A stretch of 41,115 nucleotides of DNA from Roseomonas nitratireducens (GTDB lineage: Bacteria; Pseudomonadota; Alphaproteobacteria; Acetobacterales; Acetobacteraceae): the NCBI RefSeq assembly GCF_017813355.1, contig NZ_JAGIYZ010000031.1, forward strand, positions 1 through 41,115. Direction: 5' to 3'. The notes beneath the pieces are model-generated. The model worked only from the letters and a program-made list of their open reading frames with translations, ran no database searches and was not told where the DNA came from. Shown piece after piece: positions 7,374-14,136 of this stretch. Made by a program: the position numbers and the translations under genes. How positions within the stretch are numbered: the first letter of the stretch is position 1; each line of letters opens with the position of its first letter.

Positions 7374-8141
7374 ATGGACATCGCCGGGCTGTTCTCGCTG
7401 GAAGGCCGCCGCGCGCTGGTGACGGGCGCCTCGGGCGTGCTGGGGGCGCATTTCGCGCGCGTGCTGCACGCGGCGGGCGCCTCGGTCGCGCTCGCGGCGC
7501 GCCGGATGGAAGCGACGGCGGGGCTGGCGGCCGAACTCGGGCCACGCGTGGTCGCCGTGCCGCTCGACGTGACGCGGCCGGAGACCATCGCGCCCTGCTT
7601 CGACGCCGCCGAAGCGGCGCTGGGCGGGCCCTGCGACATCCTCGTCAACAATGCCGGCATCGCGGTCACCAAGCCTTTCCTCCAGCAGGGGATCGAGGAT
7701 TGGGATTCGGTGCTGGAGGTGAACCTGCGCGGCTGCTTCCTCGTCGGCCAGGAAGCGGCCCGGCGGCTGGCCGCGGCGAAGCAGCCGGGGTCGATCGTCA
7801 ACATCGCCTCGGTGCTGGGCGAACGGATCATTCCCGGCGTTGCCGGCTACACCGCGGCCAAGGCCGGGCTGCTGCATCTGACGCGGCAGATGGCGGTCGA
7901 GCTTGCCCGCTACGGCATCCGCGTGAACGCGATCGCGCCCGGCTATGTCGCGACCGACATCAACCGCGACTTCTTCGCCTCCGAGCCAGGCCAGGCGATG
8001 ATCAAGCGCATCCCGCAGCGGCGTCTCGGCACGCCCGAGGAACTGACGGGCCCGCTGCTGCTTCTCGCCTCCGCCGCCGGCGCGCACATGACGGGTGCCA
8101 CGGTCACGGTCGATGGCGGGCATTCGGTCAATCCGCTCTAG
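7374..8141 (+). CDS. SDR-family oxidoreductase, LvaD-like position
   Basis: 255 aa classical SDR: TGASGVLG at 17-24, NNAG at 92-95, Ser146, Tyr159 and Lys163 (YTAAK), and the PGYVATD loop. First gene of the five-gene plus-strand operon; GAGGGAG lies upstream of the ATG. In the Pseudomonas putida lva pathway an SDR (LvaD) reduces the 4-keto acyl-CoA to 4-hydroxyacyl-CoA. The position beside an acyl-CoA dehydrogenase, an APH-like kinase and a ligase suggests the same kind of step here. The substrate assignment is inference. Confidence 0.87.
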   Translation: MDIAGLFSLEGRRALVTGASGVLGAHFARVLHAAGASVALAARRMEATAGLAAELGPRVVAVPLDVTRPETIAPCFDAAEAALGGPCDILVNNAGIAVTKPFLQQGIEDWDSVLEVNLRGCFLVGQEAARRLAAAKQPGSIVNIASVLGERIIPGVAGYTAAKAGLLHLTRQMAVELARYGIRVNAIAPGYVATDINRDFFASEPGQAMIKRIPQRRLGTPEELTGPLLLLASAAGAHMTGATVTVDGGHSVNPL

Positions 8142-8154
8142 GGAACGTCACGCC

Positions 8155-9366
8155 ATGGATTTCGTGCTGCCGCCGGAGATCGAGGATTTCCGCCTCCGCA
8201 TCCGCCGCTTCGTGGACGAACGGCTGATCCCGCTGGAAGCGGACCGGGCGAATTACGACGAGCATGAGAACATCGCGACGGATGTGCTCGCGCGCTTGCG
8301 TGCCGCCGCGAAGGCCGAGGGGCTGTGGGCGCTGCAGATGCCGAAATCCGTGGGCGGCCAGGGGCTCCCGCGCATCGGCATGGCCGCCTGCTATGAGGAG
8401 ATGAACCGCTCCATCTTCGGCCCCGTGGTGTTCAATTCCGCCGCGCCCGACGACGGCAACATGATGATCCTCGACCGCGTGCTGCCGGAGGCGATGAAGG
8501 CAGAATGGCTGATGCCGATCGTGCGCGGGGAGGTCCAATCCGCCTTCGCCATGACCGAACCGGATGGCTGCGGTTCCGACCCCGGCCTGACCTACACGCG
8601 GGCCGAGCGCGTGGGCAACGACCGCTGGCGCATCACCGGGCGCAAATGGTTCATCACCGGGGCGGGCAACGCGAAGATCTTCATCATCATCGCCCGCACC
8701 TCCGACGACGAGCGCAAGGGGCTGTCCGCCTTCCTGTTCAAGTCCGACACGCCCGGCTGGCGCATCGTCCGCCGCATCCCGATCATGGGGCCGGAGGAAC
8801 ATGGCGGGCATTGCGAGCTGGAATTCGACGGGCTGGAAGTGCCGGACTCCCAGCTGCTGATGAATGTCGGCGACGGGCTGAAGCTGACGCAGATGCGCCT
8901 CGGCGTCGCGCGGCTGACGCATTGCATGCGCTGGACGGGCCTCGCGCGCCGCTCGCTCGAGATCGCGATGGAACGGATCAAGCAGCGCGATTCCTTCGGC
9001 CAGAAGCTGATCGACCGCGAAAGCGTCCAGGGCCTGGTCGGCCAGGCGGCGATGGAGATCGAGATCGGCCGCCTGCTGACCATGCGCGCCGCCTGGGCGC
9101 TCGACCAGGGGTCCTTCGCGCGGAAGGAGGTGTCCATGGCCAAGATCGTGGTCGCCGACGCGCTGCAGAAATCGGTCGACACGGCGCTGCAGCTGCTCGG
9201 CGCGCGCGGCTATTCCAAGGACACGGTGATCGAGTGGATCTACCGCTACGCCCGCCAGGCGCGGCTGGTGGACGGCGCGTCGGAGGTGCATCGCATGGTG
9301 CTCGCGAACCTGCTGCGCGCCGAGGGCGACGGCTTCTTCCGCTGGGGCCAGGCCGGGCATGGATGA
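8155..9366 (+). CDS. Acyl-CoA dehydrogenase family protein, LvaC / ACAD10-11-like
   Basis: 403 aa, FAD-dependent acyl-CoA dehydrogenase fold. The helical N-domain is about 1-125. The beta-domain carries the signature FAMTEPDGCGSDPG and the FAD-contacting WFITGAGNAKIFIIIART stretch. The C-terminal four-helix bundle includes RDSFGQKL and QLLGARGYSKD. It overlaps the following kinase gene by 8 bases. An acyl-CoA dehydrogenase next to an APH-like kinase is the arrangement fused in mammalian ACAD10/ACAD11 and split as LvaC/LvaA in bacteria. There the enzyme removes phosphate from a 4-phosphoacyl-CoA rather than simply oxidising it. I infer that chemistry from context; an ordinary dehydrogenase is the alternative. 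Confidence 0.88.
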   Translation: MDFVLPPEIEDFRLRIRRFVDERLIPLEADRANYDEHENIATDVLARLRAAAKAEGLWALQMPKSVGGQGLPRIGMAACYEEMNRSIFGPVVFNSAAPDDGNMMILDRVLPEAMKAEWLMPIVRGEVQSAFAMTEPDGCGSDPGLTYTRAERVGNDRWRITGRKWFITGAGNAKIFIIIARTSDDERKGLSAFLFKSDTPGWRIVRRIPIMGPEEHGGHCELEFDGLEVPDSQLLMNVGDGLKLTQMRLGVARLTHCMRWTGLARRSLEIAMERIKQRDSFGQKLIDRESVQGLVGQAAMEIEIGRLLTMRAAWALDQGSFARKEVSMAKIVVADALQKSVDTALQLLGARGYSKDTVIEWIYRYARQARLVDGASEVHRMVLANLLRAEGDGFFRWGQAGHG

Positions 9367-10345
9367 GGCGCGCCGCGCCCGCCTGACCGACTGGCTGCGC
9401 GCCGCCGCGGGCGACACGACGCTCGCCATCGAGGGCATGGCGCTGCTCTCGGGCGGCGCCATCCAGCAGAACTGGGCGCTCGATGCCTCCGGCGGGCGGG
9501 CCTGGGTGCTGCGCACGGACAATGCGGCCACGCTCGCCGTCAGCCACGGCCGCGCCCAGGAATTCCGGCTGTTGCGCGCCGCGCACGGCGCCGGCGTGAC
9601 GGTGCCGGAACCGCTGTTCCTGTGCGAGGACGCGGCGGTGACGGGCGCGCCCTTCTTCGTCATGCGGCGCGTCGCGGGCACCGCGGCGGCGCATCGCGTG
9701 GTGAAAAGCGAGACGCTGGGCGGCGGGCGCGAACCCTGCGCGCGCGCGCTCGGGCGCGAACTCGCGCGCATCCACACCATCCGCCCGCCGCGCGCGGACC
9801 TCGCCTTCCTCGGCGAGGCGCCGTCCGACCCGTGCCGCGCCTTCGTCGCCGACCAGCGCGCCGCACTCGACCGGCAGCGCCATCCGCGCCCGGTGCTGGA
9901 ATGGGGGCTGCGCCACCTGGAGCGCACCGCGCCGCCGCCCGTCGCCCCCGTGCTGGTCCACAACGACTTCCGCACCGGCAACATCATGCTGGACGAGGGC
10001 GGCGTGACCGCGGTGCTCGACTGGGAATTCTCCCTGTGGTCGGACCCGCATGCCGATCTCGGCTGGCTCTGCGCGAAGTGCTGGCGCTTCGGCAACGACG
10101 CCCACGAAGCCGGCGGCATCGGCCCGCGCGCGGCGCTGTACGAAGGCTACGGCCAGGTGGACGATGCCCGCGTACGGTGGTGGGAACTCGCCGCGCATAT
10201 CCGCTGGGCCTCGATCGCGGTCGACCAGGCGGAACGCCACATCTCCGGCGTCGAGCGCAGCCTCGAACTCGCGCTGACCGGCCACATGGTCCCCGGGCTG
10301 GAATGGGAGATCCTGCGCATGGTGGAGGCCCGCGATGCTGCGTGA
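9359..10345 (+). CDS. APH-family phosphotransferase, LvaA-like
   Basis: 328 aa with the aminoglycoside-phosphotransferase / choline-kinase fold. The small N-lobe is about 25-110. The catalytic loop HNDFRTGNIM (201-210) has Asp203 and Asn208, and DWE at 221-223 is the metal-binding DFG equivalent. Resistance to an aminoglycoside is unlikely in this setting: the gene overlaps an acyl-CoA dehydrogenase by 8 bases and a small DUF6285-type gene by 11. That matches LvaA, which phosphorylates the 4-hydroxyl of hydroxyacyl-CoA. Family assignment is firm; substrate is inferred. Confidence 0.87.
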   Translation: MDEARRARLTDWLRAAAGDTTLAIEGMALLSGGAIQQNWALDASGGRAWVLRTDNAATLAVSHGRAQEFRLLRAAHGAGVTVPEPLFLCEDAAVTGAPFFVMRRVAGTAAAHRVVKSETLGGGREPCARALGRELARIHTIRPPRADLAFLGEAPSDPCRAFVADQRAALDRQRHPRPVLEWGLRHLERTAPPPVAPVLVHNDFRTGNIMLDEGGVTAVLDWEFSLWSDPHADLGWLCAKCWRFGNDAHEAGGIGPRAALYEGYGQVDDARVRWWELAAHIRWASIAVDQAERHISGVERSLELALTGHMVPGLEWEILRMVEARDAA

Positions 10346-10682
10346 ACCGCCCGAGGGCCCGAACCTGCTCGCCACCGCGCGCGAGGTGCTGCTGAACGAC
10401 ATCCTGCCCGCCCTGCCGGCCGACAGGGCCTTCGCCGCGCGCATGATCGCCAACGCCATGGCGATCGCCGGGCGCGAAGCCGCGCAGGATGGCGGCTGGC
10501 TGTCCGATGCCACGGCGCGCGTGGCGGCGCTGGCGGGCGACCAGCGCGCCTTCGCCGCCGCCATCCGCGCCGGCGGCTTCGACCCCGGCACGCCCGGCCA
10601 TGCGCAGGCCGCCGCGCTGCTCGACGACATGACGCGCGCGCGCTGCGCGGTCAGCGCGCCCCGCGCGCTCGGCAAGGGATGA
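10335..10682 (+). CDS. DUF6285-type small protein, LvaB-like position
   Basis: 115 aa, no signal peptide or membrane segment, probably all-helical and cytoplasmic. The conserved opening REPPEGPNLLATAREVLLNDILPALP and the helix AARMIANAMAIAGRE resemble the DUF6285 family found beside APH-like kinases. In the lva operon a similarly small protein (LvaB) is needed for kinase activity. Here the gene overlaps the kinase gene by 11 bases, and its stop sits on the possible ATG at 10679. A partner or stabiliser role for the kinase is inference. Confidence 0.75.
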   Translation: MLREPPEGPNLLATAREVLLNDILPALPADRAFAARMIANAMAIAGREAAQDGGWLSDATARVAALAGDQRAFAAAIRAGGFDPGTPGHAQAAALLDDMTRARCAVSAPRALGKG

Positions 10683-10687
10683 GGCCG

Positions 10688-12298
10688 ATGGACGACGACC
10701 TGCCGAAATCCGCCGCCAACCACGTCCCGCTCTCGCCCGTCTCCTTCCTCGCGCGCGCCGCGCGGATCTGGCCGGGGCGCAGCGCGATCATCCACGGCGC
10801 GCGGCGCATCACCTACGCGGCGCATTTCGAGCGCAGCCGGCGCCTCGCCTCCGCGCTGCGCCGCGCCGGCGTCGCACCGGGCGACGTCGTGGCGGCGCTG
10901 CTGCCGAACATCCCGGAGATGCTCGACGCGCACATGGCAGTGCCGATGGCGCATGCCGTGCTGTGCCCGATCAACACGCGGCTCGACGCGCCGACGGTGC
11001 GCTTCATCCTCGGCCATGCGGGCGCGAAGGTGCTGCTGCTGGACCGGGAATTCGCCGCGCTGGCCGCCGCGGCGCTCGAAGGCGCGGCTGCGCGGCCGCT
11101 GGTCGTCCTCGTGGACGACCCCGAAGGCCCCGGCGGCGCCGAGATCGACGCGACGCCCTACGAGGACTTCATCGCCGGCGGCGACCCGATGTTTCCCGTG
11201 GAACCGCCGGGCGACGAATGGGCGGCGATCTCGCTCTCCTACACCTCCGGCACCACGGGCGACCCCAAGGGCGTCGTGGTGCATCACCGCGGCGCCTATC
11301 TGAACGCCTGCGGCAACGCGCTCGCCTTCGGGCTGTCGCCGCGCAGCGTCTATCTCTGGACGCTGCCGATGTTCCACTGCAATGGCTGGACCTACACCTG
11401 GGCCGTCACCTTGCAGGGCGGCACCCATGTCTGCCTGCGCCGCGTCGATCCCGCGCGCATCTTCGCGCTGATCGCCGAACACGGCGTGACCCACCTGTGT
11501 GCCGCGCCCGTGGTGCTGACCATGCTGATCCACGCGCCGGAGGGCCAGCGCCGCGCCTTCCCGCACCGCGTCGGCATCGCCACCGGCGGCGCCGCGCCGC
11601 CATCCCCCGTGATCGCGGCGATGGAGGGAATGGGCTTCGACGTGACGCACCTGTATGGCCTGACGGAGTGCTACGGGCCGTCGCTGCTGTGCGCCTGGCA
11701 ACCGGAACTCGCCAACCTGGCTCTTCCCGACAAGGCCGCCTTCATGGCCCGCCAGGGCGTGCCCCTGCCGACGCTGGAAGACGCGACGGTGCTGGACGCT
11801 GAGACCGGCGCGCGCGTGCCCGCCGATGGCGCCACGCTCGGGGAGATCGCGCTGCGCGGCAACACGGTGATGAAGGGCTATCTCCGCAACCCGAAGGCCA
11901 ATGCGGCGGCCTTCGTCGACGGCTGGTTCCGCACCGGCGACCTCGGCGTGCTGCACCCCGACGGCTACATCGAGGTGAAGGACCGCGCGAAGGACATCGT
12001 CATCTCCGGCGGCGAGAACATCAGCAGCCTCGAGGTCGAGGAAGCGCTGTACCGCCACCCCGACGTGATGGAAGCCGCCGTCGTCGCCCACCCCGACGAA
12101 AAATGGGGCGAGGTGCCGCACGCCTTCGTCACGCTCAAGCCCGGCGCGACGACGAGCGTGGCCGAGATCGTCGCGCATTGCCGCGCGCATCTGGCGCATT
12201 TCAAGGCGCCGCGGCACGTGACCTTCGGCCCGCTGCCGAAGACGGCGACGGGCAAGATCCAGAAGTTCGAGCTGCGGCGCGCGCTGCGCGAAGGGTAG
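10688..12298 (+). CDS. Acyl-CoA ligase (AMP-forming), LvaE-like
   Basis: 536 aa, ANL superfamily. The ATP-binding P-loop SYTSGTTGDPKG is near 184-195, the adenylate-binding YGLTECYG lies mid-protein, GWFRTGDLG and the hinge VKDRAKDIVISGGENIS precede the C-terminal domain, and Lys523 in PKTATGK is the catalytic lysine. It activates a carboxylic acid to acyl-AMP and then acyl-CoA, which would be the entry step of the operon's pathway. An ATG at 10679 overlaps the previous stop. I prefer 10688 because GATGAGG spacing is better and the extra residues add nothing. It is the last gene of the operon. Confidence 0.88.
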   Translation: MDDDLPKSAANHVPLSPVSFLARAARIWPGRSAIIHGARRITYAAHFERSRRLASALRRAGVAPGDVVAALLPNIPEMLDAHMAVPMAHAVLCPINTRLDAPTVRFILGHAGAKVLLLDREFAALAAAALEGAAARPLVVLVDDPEGPGGAEIDATPYEDFIAGGDPMFPVEPPGDEWAAISLSYTSGTTGDPKGVVVHHRGAYLNACGNALAFGLSPRSVYLWTLPMFHCNGWTYTWAVTLQGGTHVCLRRVDPARIFALIAEHGVTHLCAAPVVLTMLIHAPEGQRRAFPHRVGIATGGAAPPSPVIAAMEGMGFDVTHLYGLTECYGPSLLCAWQPELANLALPDKAAFMARQGVPLPTLEDATVLDAETGARVPADGATLGEIALRGNTVMKGYLRNPKANAAAFVDGWFRTGDLGVLHPDGYIEVKDRAKDIVISGGENISSLEVEEALYRHPDVMEAAVVAHPDEKWGEVPHAFVTLKPGATTSVAEIVAHCRAHLAHFKAPRHVTFGPLPKTATGKIQKFELRRALREG

Positions 12299-12302
12299 CG
12301 CG

Positions 12303-12407
12303 CTACTTCCCCTGCGGCTGCGGCGCCGGCTGCGGCTTGGGCGCAGGCGGCCGCGGCGGCGTGGACGGGCCGGAGATCACGTCGAAATCATATTCGGTGC
12401 GCTTCAT
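12303..12407 (-). CDS. Possible small proline-rich protein
   Basis: 34 codons, ATG at 12407 with AGAGG about seven bases upstream. The product starts MKRTEYDFDVISG and then becomes a Pro/Ala/Gln/Lys tail (PPRPPAPKPQPAPQPQ). There is no signal peptide or transmembrane segment. The charged, non-repetitive N-terminus and good ribosome binding site argue for a real small gene; the low-complexity tail argues for caution. Function unknown. Confidence 0.4.
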   Translation of the reverse strand: MKRTEYDFDVISGPSTPPRPPAPKPQPAPQPQGK

Positions 12408-12480
12408 GGCAGGCCTCTGTCTGGTCCTGCCGCTCTACCCTGTTCGGTCCTGTCGGAAGCGGGGAGGTCCCCCGAAACGC

Positions 12481-12507
12481 GAAAGCCGCCAGGGCTTGGC
12501 GGCTTTC
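12481..12507. terminator. Terminator-like perfect hairpin
   Basis: GAAAGCCGCC pairs perfectly with GGCGGCTTTC across a 7-base loop. On the minus strand the stem is followed by GCGTTTC, a poor U-tract; on the plus strand by GGGGAAA. It could end a short minus-strand RNA made from 12510-12680, or be a structural element of an untranslated leader. Confidence 0.4.
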
Positions 12508-12536
12508 GGGGAAATGGTCGCGAGACGTCCCTCAGG

Positions 12537-12556
12537 CCGCTGGTGGATACCAGCGG
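12537..12556. repeat. Perfect 8-bp stem-loop
   Basis: CCGCTGGT and ACCAGCGG flank a 4-base loop. It lies 29 bases from the hairpin at 12481-12507, so the two may belong to one structured RNA or untranslated region. No known RNA family was recognised. Confidence 0.45.
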
Positions 12557-12647
12557 TACCAAAATCGAACGGTCGGGATGCGCGTCGCGTCCATGGCCGG
12601 ACCGTAACGCCGCGCGCCATGACAACGCAAGCACCGATCGCGCCCCC

Positions 12648-12676
12648 CTGACGCTTCGGGCGGGACGCGCTACATC
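12648..12676 (+). promoter_or_regulatory. Promoter-like element, leaderless start
   Basis: CTGACG (12648-12653), 17-base spacer, TACATC (12671-12676). The -10 element ends eight bases before the ATG at 12685, which puts the expected transcription start on or next to the start codon. No Shine-Dalgarno is present, consistent with a leaderless mRNA. Confidence 0.4.
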
Positions 12677-12684
12677 GCCCGCGC

Positions 12685-13464
12685 ATGACAGGACCCGTCC
12701 CCGACACCATCCCTCGCGCCGCCCTCGTCACCGGCGGCGCGAAGCGCCTCGGTCGCGCCATGGCGCTCACGCTTGCCGAAGCCGGCTTCGACGTCGCGAT
12801 CCACTACGCCGCCAGCGCCGCGGAAGCGGAGGCGACGGCGGACGCGGTCCGCGCCCTCGGCCGCCGCGCCGTCACGCTGCGCGCCGAACTCGGCAACGAG
12901 GCGGAGGTCGCGCGCCTGGTCCCCGAAGCCGCGGCGGCGCTCGGGCCGATCGGCGTGCTCGTGAACAACGCCTCCACCTTCGAACGCGACGAGTGGGACG
13001 ACGCGACGCGCGAGAGCTGGGATCGCCACATCGAGCCCAACCTCCGCGCGCCCTTCGTGCTGGCGCAGGCCTTTGCCCGCGCGCTGCCGAAGGGGCGGGA
13101 AGGCGTGGTGGTGAACATGCTCGACCAGCGCGTCTGGTCGCTGACGCCGCATTTCGTCTCCTACACCGTCTCCAAGGCCGGGCTCTGGGCGATGACGCAG
13201 TCGCTCGCGCTGGCACTCGCGCCGCGCATCCGCGTCAACGCGATCGGGCCGGGACCGGCCCTGCCGAGCCCGCGCCAGACCGCGGAGCAGTTCGCGCGGC
13301 AATGCGCCTCGGTGCCGCTGCGCCGCGGCACATCGCCTGAGGAAGTCGCCCGCGCCCTGCTCGCGATCCTCGCCCTGCCGTCGATGACGGGGCAGATGAT
13401 CGCGCTCGATGGCGGGCAGCACATGCAATGGTCGCCCGCGACGGGCACGGAGCCCGAGGAATGA
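12685..13464 (+). CDS. SDR oxidoreductase, pteridine-reductase (PTR1/FolM)-like
   Basis: 259 aa. The cofactor motif TGGAKRLGRA differs from the usual TGxxxGIG and matches the TGxxKRLGR form seen in pteridine reductases. NNAS stands in place of NNAG, again typical of that group, and YTVSK holds the catalytic Tyr and Lys. The last four bases overlap folB (ATGA), which makes dihydropterin or dihydrofolate reduction the most likely job. That function is inferred from motif variants plus neighbour. No ribosome binding site precedes the start; a promoter lies directly upstream. Confidence 0.8.
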   Translation: MTGPVPDTIPRAALVTGGAKRLGRAMALTLAEAGFDVAIHYAASAAEAEATADAVRALGRRAVTLRAELGNEAEVARLVPEAAAALGPIGVLVNNASTFERDEWDDATRESWDRHIEPNLRAPFVLAQAFARALPKGREGVVVNMLDQRVWSLTPHFVSYTVSKAGLWAMTQSLALALAPRIRVNAIGPGPALPSPRQTAEQFARQCASVPLRRGTSPEEVARALLAILALPSMTGQMIALDGGQHMQWSPATGTEPEE

Positions 13465-13853
13465 ATTTCGCCCCCGATGCGGCGCGCGGCCTGCGCCATG
13501 TCTTCGTGCGCGGCCTGACCGTGCAGGCGCGGCTCGGCGTGCACGCGCATGAGGAAGCGCGCGCGCAGCGTGTGGTGATTGGCATTGATCTCGCCGTTCG
13601 AGACGAATCCGCGCCCACGGGCGAAGGCGCCGATGAACTTGCACGCGTCGTCGACTATGGCGCGGTGGCCGCGACCGCGCGGAGGATCGCCTGCGCGGGC
13701 CATGTCAGGCTGGCCGAAACCCTCGCCGAACGTATCGCCGTGGCGCTCCTGGACGATGACAGGGTTGCGCGCGTTCGCGTCCAGGTGGAAAAGCCCGACG
13801 TGCTTCCTGACGTCGCGAGCGTGGGTGTCGCGGTCGAGCGGTCACGCAATTGA
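13461..13853 (+). CDS. folB: Dihydroneopterin aldolase
   Basis: 130 aa. Folate-pathway enzyme converting dihydroneopterin to hydroxymethyl-dihydropterin and glycolaldehyde. VFVRGLTVQARLGVHAHEE contains the conserved start of the fold and the substrate-binding Glu. VDYGAVAATARR and LAETLAERIA form the central helices, and VEKPDVLPDV carries the catalytic lysine. It is slightly long at the N-terminus (about 10 extra residues). The ATG overlaps the SDR stop, so the two genes are translationally coupled. Confidence 0.88.
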   Translation: MNFAPDAARGLRHVFVRGLTVQARLGVHAHEEARAQRVVIGIDLAVRDESAPTGEGADELARVVDYGAVAATARRIACAGHVRLAETLAERIAVALLDDDRVARVRVQVEKPDVLPDVASVGVAVERSRN

Positions 13854-13931
13854 GACGGGCGATACCCGCATTTTGTCCACTGTCGGTTTCGACCCGCAGG
13901 CGCGACGCTGCAGGGCCTCGGCGCTTCCCAC

Positions 13932-13961
13932 TTGACGCCCGCGTTCATCAGCGCGTAATAA
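13932..13961 (+). promoter_or_regulatory. Sigma70-type promoter for the uvrC operon
   Basis: TTGACG (13932-13937), 18-base spacer, TAATAA (13956-13961), within the only clearly AT-rich patch of the window (about 13956-13990). This predicts a transcription start near 13968 and a 5' leader of about 170 bases before uvrC. Confidence 0.55.
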
Positions 13962-14083
13962 AATTATGCTTTAAATTCAATGGGATAAGTGATTCCGGCT
14001 TTGGCGCTCAAATTCGCGGCACCACCCGGAAACCTAAGTGCAATGCCGCACACAGCCCCCTCCCCGCGAATACGCCCACAGAC

Positions 14084-14106
14084 TTGTCCACAGCTTTGGT
14101 GGACAA
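14084..14106. promoter_or_regulatory. TTGTCCAC inverted repeat in the uvrC leader
   Basis: TTGTCCAC (14084-14091) and GTGGACAA (14099-14106) form a perfect 8-bp dyad with a 7-base spacer, 30 bases before the uvrC ATG. Each arm plus its next base is one or two mismatches from a DnaA box (TTATCCACA). A further TTGTCCACT is at 13873-13881. It could be an operator, a DnaA-binding cluster or an RNA hairpin. Confidence 0.5.
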
Positions 14107-14136
14107 TCGCCGCGCTGCCATGAACAGCGCCACGGG

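Larger units (their letters stand above)
12299..12684. other. 386-bp intergenic region
   Basis: Between the ligase operon and the SDR-folB pair. It holds a possible 34-codon minus-strand ORF (12303-12407), two perfect hairpins (12481-12507, 12537-12556) and a promoter-like element just before the next gene (12648-12676). The stretch from 12557 to 12647 shows nothing else I can name. Confidence 0.6.

Noticed and set aside
9359..10345. Aminoglycoside resistance gene
   Set aside because: The APH fold is real, but the gene is embedded with overlaps in an acyl-CoA catabolic operon, which fits a metabolite kinase better.
8978..12217. 1079-codon open frame on the minus strand
   Set aside because: It is antisense to the kinase, small protein and ligase genes, whose motifs are intact. 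Long antisense frames are expected at this GC content.
12530..12600. tRNA-like segment with GTTCGATT and a CCA-like end on the minus strand
   Set aside because: The arms needed for a cloverleaf do not pair; only one simple hairpin is present.
13860..14110. Replication origin suggested by AT-rich stretch and TTGTCCACA-like boxes
   Set aside because: The ribosomal operon at 26-41 kb is transcribed toward this site, so an origin here would place the most expressed genes head-on to replication. Only three near-matches to a DnaA box are present and there is no dnaA, hemE or parAB nearby.
13854..14136. LexA (SOS) box before uvrC
   Set aside because: No GTTC-N7-GTTC match was found in the leader or promoter region.
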